Shown here piece after piece: positions 52,156 to 61,100 of a stretch of DNA of 64,000 nucleotides. The position numbers and the translations under genes are program-made. Origin of the DNA: Hoplostethus atlanticus (Eukaryota; Chordata; Actinopteri; Trachichthyiformes; Trachichthyidae); the NCBI GenBank assembly GCA_034670405.1, contig JAXDDX010000005.1, forward strand, positions 5,399,001-5,463,000, written 5' to 3'. The notes beneath the pieces were generated by a model. The model ran no database searches. It was not told the DNA's origin and worked only from the letters and a program-made list of their open reading frames with translations. Each line of letters opens with the position of its first letter. Positions within the stretch are counted from its first letter, which is position 1.

Positions 52156-55100
52156 GACCAAAGTCAAATGAAATGTTTTGAGGCGTGTCCAGACAGATCG
52201 GGCAGTTTGAGCTATGAAACTGACCGAGTTAGACCCGGTTAGTACAGTGGCCTGGTGTGGAGGAAGAATACAAGGTCAGCCATGCTCCCTCCTCTCCTCA
52301 AGCCCCCTGCACTGGAGCTGGCCTACATGACTAGTCAGCTATGAACGCTGCCTCATACACTGCATTACCATTGCACACACTCTCACACACACATACACAT
52401 ACACGCATGCATGCACAACCTCACGTTCACAACTGAACCCTCAGTGCAGGCATGCATTGAGACCAGACGGAACCACTGACTAAATCATCTACGTAGGTAT
52501 GGTTCTCAAAGTGGGGTCCAGGGACCCCCCAGGAGTCCTTGAATGGCTTCCATGGGGGTCCCCACCAAAATGAGAAGCAATTTACTTTATTATTTCTATG
52601 ATTATTATATTATCATTTCACTATAATTTAATTCACCAGAAAGTTTCCAATCAGAGAATGTACAATAATGAGTATTGTAATAATAGGTTTCACTCTCACA
52701 ACTGTTATCTCCCCATGCACAGTTTAGACAGTTCTACAGTTCAATACTAAACCAAAAAACAACTAAAATCATCCCATATGGGTCCCTGGAGCTACATCTT
52801 ATGGGGATCCGTGGTCTAATGTGTGGCTATTTGGGGGTCCCAGACATGAAAAAATTCGACTACCCGAACCAAACAACCCTTTTTCTGAGTGCTTCTGAGA
52901 TGCAACGCTCAGTTTTTATGGGGCCGATTCCAATTACAAATTTTATAAGAGTGTGATCTGCTGGAGGGCTTCCATTTGTCGTGAGGACGGAGTAAACATG
53001 GACATTTTCTCACTCCCACTAATTTGCTTACGACTCAGCACAAAAAAACTACTTTTACCAGCAAAGTGCACAATCTGGACAGTAAGGGTCTCGTTGATTC
53101 ATCAGCTTTTGTGAAAATGTCATCCAAGTCAGGAAAACAAGCCAAAAAATGAAGGAGCTGCACAAACACCTTCTGTTTGCATGACAGTGGCAGACATCAC
53201 CATGCTGCTTGAACAACATAGGGCAGCACTAGCAGCCCACTTGAAATCATCCTTTGAGATTTTAGGCTCTAAACTGGAAAGGATTCAAAGTACAGTTTTT
53301 GGGCCAAGGGCAGTGTATTGCATCACTGTGGTAGGGACCCAAGTCCTCAGTGTGCTGGAGTTCTACTGTCCACCAGTCTCCTCTCCTCTGCCTCTGCCTC
53401 TTCTGCGTAGATATGGATGATCTGATGCGCCACCCGCTGTGGAAACCAGTGTAGCCCAGATCACGGACGACCTGCTGCAACATCAGCAAGCCGAGGAAGA
53501 GCGAGTAGTGAAAAGCCTACCGGTCACCCTAATTGTCGGGCAAGACTGCTTGGGTTTCCAGGACCTCTATGCCACTATCCAGATCCCATAGGATGGGGAA
53601 AGGAGCCCCAGAGGATCTTGGGTCCCATGGGCCCAGTTGGCGTTACCAAGGAGAACGCCCAGGAAGCCAATCAGCTGGACACCCCCAGCACAGCCGCCCA
53701 GGTTCCCTTAACCTCAGATCGTAATAAACCACCCTGAAAAGGGCTTTGTACACCAAACACTACTACGTGTGTGTCTGTCTTTGCCTGCGAGGGTATCCCC
53801 ACACCACTGGACATAACAAGGTGCCAGCTTCATGTACTGGACTGCTTTCACTAAGCCAGGCAATCATTCTGATGGTGCTGTTTTTATGCTAACGCTAACG
53901 TTACTTGTTGTGGCCTACATTGCCTCCTCCTGTCCAATTGAATACTCTGCACAATCGTAGCCAAGGATGACAAGTTTGGTATCATCAGGTCTACCGAGTG
54001 CTGCTTCACTGCAAAACTGTTATATTTTTCCACTTGCTCAAAACGCAGTGAATTGAAACTAATTAGTTTTTACATGAAAACTATTTCCGCCTACCTTTTT
54101 TTGAGCCAAGTACGTTGATCAGACTGTCAATTGATACATTTACTCTGTCAGTTAAAGCAGGAATATAAATTCTGATTCAGGGGGGATTTGAGTTTATCAG
54201 AAAATTGAATGTTGCAATGTACCAAGTTGTGAAGGAGTGCAATTTAGCTGACCTTGTTTTTCTTCTTTTTTTTTGTTCTCTTTTTCTGGATAAATGTTAC
54301 ATCCCTACCTTTACAGAGCAAAGCCATCCATATGGCAAGCAATTTTAATTTTGGCAATTGGAATTGCCGAGGGGTTAAATTATCCAGGAAACTCATTTAC
54401 AAGACTCTGACCACTTATGTAAATTGAGGCTGGTCGGGACAGTTTTTCGACTCTAATTTTAAGGCAAAGGCAATGAGAGTAGCTATTCTCATTCACCGGA
54501 ATACTCAATTGGACCAATTTGACCCATTTTAATATCAGATTAAAATGGCCACAACACATCCATAATTCTAGCTAATATGCCCGAACGCAGGGGTGGTAAA
54601 AAGTAGAAAGTAAAGCTTTAGAAAGTAGAAATCCTAACCATGTATTTGCTCCAACCTGGCTCTTACAAGATGAAGAGTTGTGCTAATTAGAATCACCTGG
54701 TATATGGGATGGGTGGAGGAAAAACATGGTCAGTACTTCTACTTTCTACTTCTACTTTTTACACCCCTGCCCGAACAGTGATGATGTTCAGTTTTTTCCA
54801 GAGATTCTTCTTTGCTGCCTGATTTGAACTCCCACTGTCAAAAACTGTCTCCCAAGATTTCTCTTTCAATGTATCCCTATCTTTATCCCCAAATTGTTTT
54901 TTTTTAATTCCTTCACTCTTAATTTCATCATTTATTTGGAATAGCAAATACCCACACCTATGTAAGGTTTTTCTCCAGAAGCCCACATTTATGGGAGGCG
55001 TGGCACTACCAAACCTTCGTTATTACTACTGGCCAGTGAATATCCATTGTTTAATGTACTGGAAACATTTCCACCCAATATCCCTTCCTGCCCAAGGGCA

Positions 55101-58100
55101 GCGCGCCCACTCTTGTCAAACACGCCACGTAGCAATCCTGTAGTTCCTCATTCCCTTGAAGGTGTGGGTTCGATTCAGGAAGCAATTCGGACTCCAAGCC
55201 ATTTCTCTCATCAGCCCAATTGTAGCCAATCACCTTTTTTTCTCCATCGACCCATGATAACACATTCCAGATCTGGCGTAGAAAGGGCCTGAAATGATTT
55301 AAATTATTATGATTATTATTACTTTGATTCCTTCTCTGAACTAGAAGCATCCCTAGGTCTAATTTCTTCCCAGATTCCTCCAAGTCAGACATTTATGTGC
55401 AATGCCACACACCCCAATTACCTCCTAGTAACCCCATAGACATGTTCATCTCTACTAACCCATGAACTGAAATGGGCAACATCTGATTTTTATTACTTAA
55501 TATCCAAAATGGACTGGCCATGTATGACTGCAGCATGGAGACCTAGACCCAACCTGGGATAAAATCCTCAGACAGATACAGTTTGCATCATCCGTGTGCA
55601 CCCACAATGCACTTGTGCAGTTCAAAGTCATCCGTCATATCCATATCCATATCCATATCCCCAAAGCCAAACTAGCTAGGCTGTGCGCATGTGCCCAGTC
55701 GTTCACATGCACTGGTGTTGCCCCAGCTTAGCTGAGAGTTTCGGAGCTCTGTTTTTAGAAGTCAGCTGTCATACTGAGCCCAATCCTCTATGTGCACCTC
55801 TTGGCCTGGCACCAGATGAGCTACATCTGCCTAAAGCAAAACACGATGCCCTTGCCTTTGCTTTTATTTGCATGCAGAGTTATCTTTCTCACATGGAAGG
55901 ACGCAGCCCCACCTTCCCATTCCCATTAGATGAATCCGTTATACCTCTTGAGGATCTGTAAACATATTCTATAAAATATTCCTAACATTGTTTGAAAAAC
56001 CCTCTACTGAAATTTCAGATTAGTATCTGTTGCCCTTTTATTCCCTTTACATTTTTTTATTTTTTTCCGTTGTAGTTTCTTTGGGTGTTTGCATCCTTCT
56101 CGCAAACACTGCTGCTAGTCATGGGTTGTGGGTTGGGGAGAAAACTGACTTTGTTTATTGCTGACATTGAGTAAAAATACATTTGAAAAAGAGAGTGTGA
56201 TTGGCTGATCACTGATCTTTTAGGCTAGTTGTTCTTTTTCTCATTTAGCCTAGTTTTTTCTCTTTCTCTCTCTCCCTGCCTTGGGTACTTTGAAAGGCGC
56301 TCTTAAATTAAAAGTTATTATCAATGATTGAAATAATGCATTTATAGCAGGACTTTCTACTGACAACAGCACGCCGTGTAAAAGTGCACCGTAAGCTTGA
56401 ACGGTACAATTTCAGTGCAGTCTGTATTTAGCAGATTGTTCTTACGGCTGCATGACATTGCTGCCTAACCATGTGGAAGTAAATCAGGTTTAATCTAAAC
56501 AGAGTTATTACATGCTAGTGTGAGCTTGATGAAAAAGGTTTTCATCCAGCCAGCATAGACTCTAAGCTGTTTTTAATCATATAGACTATGAGATTCATAA
56601 CACAATGTCAGAAATGAATGGATCTGTCAGTGTTTATTCATTCATTCATTCTTTTTTTTTTACCTGCTATTCGGGATCACAGGGGGAGGCAGTTTAAACT
56701 GATCGACAGATCACCAGTGACCTATTTACAATGTCGGTGGCCGATTAATTGGTGCATCCCTGCTTCTGAAAGCAGCTCTTCCCCAACTCCAATGAAGGGA
56801 CAGAGGAGTTGTAGCACGCGAACGAAACCCAGCATTTGTCAAAGCTTGACTGCTGGACTAAATGAAGACGGCGACAGGCCCAGGGCAAGGCCTTCTCTTT
56901 CCCGCCGCAGTGTCAAAGGAATAAAAACCAACTCCATCTGCCTCGCCATCTGAAGACATCCAGCTTCTCATGCTCCACCACTCTACATGGCAGCCTGAGA
57001 GCACTCAGCAGTGTGCCAGGCAGCAGGCATAGGCTGTAGCTCCCAGGCAACAGCTGAGCTCCCATGGGTATCGGGGGGGCAAGATGTGTGTGTGTGCGTG
57101 TGTGTAAAGAGGATGAAGTGTCTTGCTCATCCCTCTTTGGCTGGCCCATCCAATATGCTCAGCCAGATTGTCTGTGGCCAAAGAGAGATAGCCTGGAGGG
57201 ATTTTTTACCATTGATACAATCAGGTGTGTGCGTGCGTGTGTGTGTGTGTATTGTGTTTGAGTACGTGCATGCGTTTGTGTTGAGGAGAGTGTGTTTGAC
57301 ACCGCGTGGCCGAGAGTTTCTCCATGTTTGAGGTGAGAATTATTGCAAATATGTGCTGTAAATGAAACCGCTCACAGCCAAGTGTTTGTCCATATTTGGC
57401 ACGCATTTTTGTTTGTTTGTTTGTTTGATGTGTGCCGTATGTGCATACACAGCAAAATATTTCTGTTTGCCTATGTGGGGGTGTGAATACGCGCATGTGT
57501 GTGCTCATGCATAAGCTTCTACCTCATTGCTCTGATGGTTTAACAGAGTGAGCGACCCTACAACACATTTCGCGAACAAACTGTGAAATGCAGATTACAT
57601 GTTGTGGACACGAGTAATGTAAAGATTATCTTCATCCACAACGAAAGGCTTATGTGACGACAGCACAAATTGGCTTCCATGTGTTTGTTATGTGAGAAGG
57701 TTAGCTAACGGTCATGTTTTTACGGAATGAAATACGCGTCTCGAAAGCTTCAAGCAAAATTTGGAATCTTTGTGGGAATTCATTTGTACTCGTATTTGGG
57801 TTTCCTTGGCTGTGAGAAAATTTTGCAAACTTGACTTTACTTGATTTTACATACTATAAAAAAGTCTTTGTCATTCCAGTTTGAATAGTTTTACATGTAA
57901 TAAAAACTATTTCAGTGCTTATTTTTTTAGAGCTCCTGGGATTTCTGTCAGTGTTGTCTATTCCCCTGTCCACCTCCCAGACCTCCGCGCCCTCGCTATT
58001 TCAATGTCAAACTACTGCCTGCTTCTGGTTGTGTCTCCCTCTACCTAACCCTTTCGTGGTGGTGAAATGACTTCCTCTCGAATGTCGTGCATGGAGCATG

Positions 58101-61100
58101 TGTTGGCATTTTAGGAAATTCACAAAATTTCATGAGACCATGGCGGACCGTATCGATCAGTCCAAACAAGGCATCAGAGCGAGCCATTTTAGCTCGTGTA
58201 AGCAGGTCCAGGGCTGTGTGCATCAGGTACGGAGGCTTGAATTGCTGCCGATGGGGCATTGCAGCCAGGGAGACACATTTCCCAGCTGGGGAGGAAATTA
58301 ACTCTAATTGCTCCTGATTGGCTCCTGTTGACTCCTGATTAGGAGTGACGGTCTCATTAGCATGCTAGTGGTGACGGGGACCGGCGGTAACGGTCAAAAA
58401 CATCAAGGCTGACAAACAATTCGTCCTACTGGTGCTAAGACAGTGAAGTCTCGGTCAACCGATGGTGTACACAACTAGTGATGCACATATACAAATCTGC
58501 ACATATGTTCTATCTCAATATATGTTATATATTGCACGTCTTCATTTTTTAAATGTATTTCCTCACTGCATATAATTTCATACTCTTTGTATATTTAGAT
58601 ATTGCACATATTTTCCATCCATTTCTTTGTTTCAGTATGTTCTGCTGTGGTTTTGCACACCCTGCATCCATGCTGTTATCCACATACTTTCCATTCTTAC
58701 AGTAGCAGCTTCATAGTGTTGTAATTGTCAGTTATGTTATGATAAATCCCCCTTACATTCTCTCTTCAAAATTCCACTCTATTTTTCTATGCTGTATCCC
58801 GTTACTGTTTTGCTGCTGCAACAATCCAATTCCCAATTCACTTTAAGATGCTACGTGTAGCATTTTCTCCAAATTAAGACCACATTTCCCATAAACCCGT
58901 TACTTCCTGTCACAAAGAAGACGTTGCAACTTTTTTGTGAGTGAGTGAGTGAGTGAGTGCATCATTCTCATTTTTGTCCACTTTTGTTTTGTAAGGTGTT
59001 TTGCAGCTCTCACCTGGCTTGCCGGTGGACAGGATGTTCTTGGAGACGGTGACTCTGTCCTCAGAGCTGCGGGCCCAGTCCACCATTCCCCTCCAGCCCT
59101 TCATAGGGAAACTGATGTCGGCATTACCCACCACTGGACGCTTGTGGATGCTCAAAACTATAAGCGAGAGAGTAGAGAGAGAGACGGTGACCGAATATAT
59201 TCATGGAGAAAAAGGAGTGTACCACACTTAATATCTATTAACCTGTCACAATGTCAGACAGGAGGAACATTAACGTTGGAAAAACAGAATCAGAGCGTAC
59301 CTCCCTCAATACATTTGTCCATTGTTTGCAAATGTCACACTGTCATGGCTGCTGAATCTGGCTATATTTGTTGTTTTTGCTTTGGCAATAAGTACCATTG
59401 TATTTCCGTTGGACTGAATTGACCCCGCGAGAGAGAAAGAGCGAGAAACAGAAAGATCAGTTCAGCAGATCAGATAATACTTGGCGAAATCCCACATCTT
59501 ATACATCTTCATTGCTTTGTTTATCTTCTGTCCCCACACAGAGGAGGAAAAAAAAACACGCCCTGCTAACTATATGTTGGAAAATGAAAAAAAAAACGCT
59601 TTCCTGTGCCTGGCTGTGCTTAAGTTTTGAGGTGTGGGAGGGAAGTGGAGGTCAGTAGCCAGGGGACGTACGGTGGTGGCGTGGGCGGCTATTTGGCTCC
59701 AGACACCGAGGTGGCACCGCTATAAACAGGACCTCTCATCTGGCCTCCATTCCCACGTACACTCCCTTGACTCAGCTCAAAATCTGCCTTGTTTTTATCG
59801 GTGGGTCAGTAAGAGCAGCAGAGCCTCTATGATGCTCACAGTACAGGTTTTATTTTGATTTTTTTCCCTGTTTGTGAAAAATAGACCATTTAGAGTCAGT
59901 GGCCTGGAAGGAAGCAGCAGGTGGTTGTGAATGTGCATTTAGGCTCCAATGAGTCCAGAAAAAGGACCTTTTGCCCCATGTGGGGAGTGCTAATATTTGA
60001 CCCTGGCTTTGTTTTCTTGAGATATGCTCTGGGAGATAAAAATGGAATGCTATAGAAAACAGACATCCTGTGGTGCCTGGGTACCAAATAACCCAGCATT
60101 TATCAATTTACATTTTAGTGACTTAGTTGCCGCTTTTATCCGGATGATTGAGTGAGTGAGAAGATAGAGGCTAGAGTCTTGCTCAAGGGCACTTACAGTA
60201 GCTCTTGATGGAGGCAACATTGGCTGTTGCGACTGAACCTGTGACTTTCTGGTTATGCACTGCCATTGTAGTCGTGAAAATCAATTATCAATGAATGGGA
60301 TGGGCAGGATAGGATAGGCAGGTTGCAAGTAAAGGCTGACCTAGGTTATCGGTGACCTCATACATGTCCTGAAAATCCTTCATCCTCAGGCCGATGACGT
60401 CCACAAAGTCCTCGACCAGACGAAACAGCTCCTTTATATTCGGCCCCAGCTGAGACAGAGAGAGAGATGAAAGCAGAAAGGCAAATGGATTAATAGATTT
60501 TTTTTGGTGAATATTCTGAGATGCTGCAGGTGTACTCTGACACGCAGATTACATGCTGTGGACATGAATAATGTGAAGATCATGCTCCTCCACCATGAAA
60601 GGATGACAATAGCATTAACTGGATATGCCATTTTCACACGTTCGTCACATGAAAATGTGACAGTTAATTAATATGTTTAGGCAAGTAAAACAACTTTGTA
60701 GGGTTACGGTCAGAGTAAGGTTTTGGTCATTGTAATTTTAAAGAGTTGTAAATTGAACCGCAGTTGAAGGTAAATATGTATGTTAGATGATGGCGAATGG
60801 TAAATCTGCACATATACCACAGAATTGGAAATGTGCACATTTCCCAAGGTAAATCTGGCATTTCTCGGTTAATGAGAGTGGAATCTGCTAGTTTGAGTGT
60901 CCCGCTGACCTCATTTCTGCAACAGGTTCATTGTGCACGGTCCAACGCTACAGGTATGCACCTGAGTGTCTTTTGATGAATGTAATCAGATTAGGATATC
61001 GCCTTTGTAACAGGCTATCGGCCTCACATTTAAAGAATTGAATTGAGAGGTAAGCATGTTTTGGCATCCACATTTTTTACACATGAATGGAAATGAGTTG

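Larger units (their letters stand above)
52074..59013 (-). other. 6.9-kb adgrb1 intron with L1 and hAT remnants
   Basis: Contains a CA tract, a possible hAT-like fragment (52495-52860), L1-like remnants (53165-55960), a hAT-type MITE (54588-54769), a LINE-tail-like stretch (58495-58850) and a GAGT tract (58938-58960). 56330-57540 and 57690-58490 show no clear feature. Confidence 0.5.
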
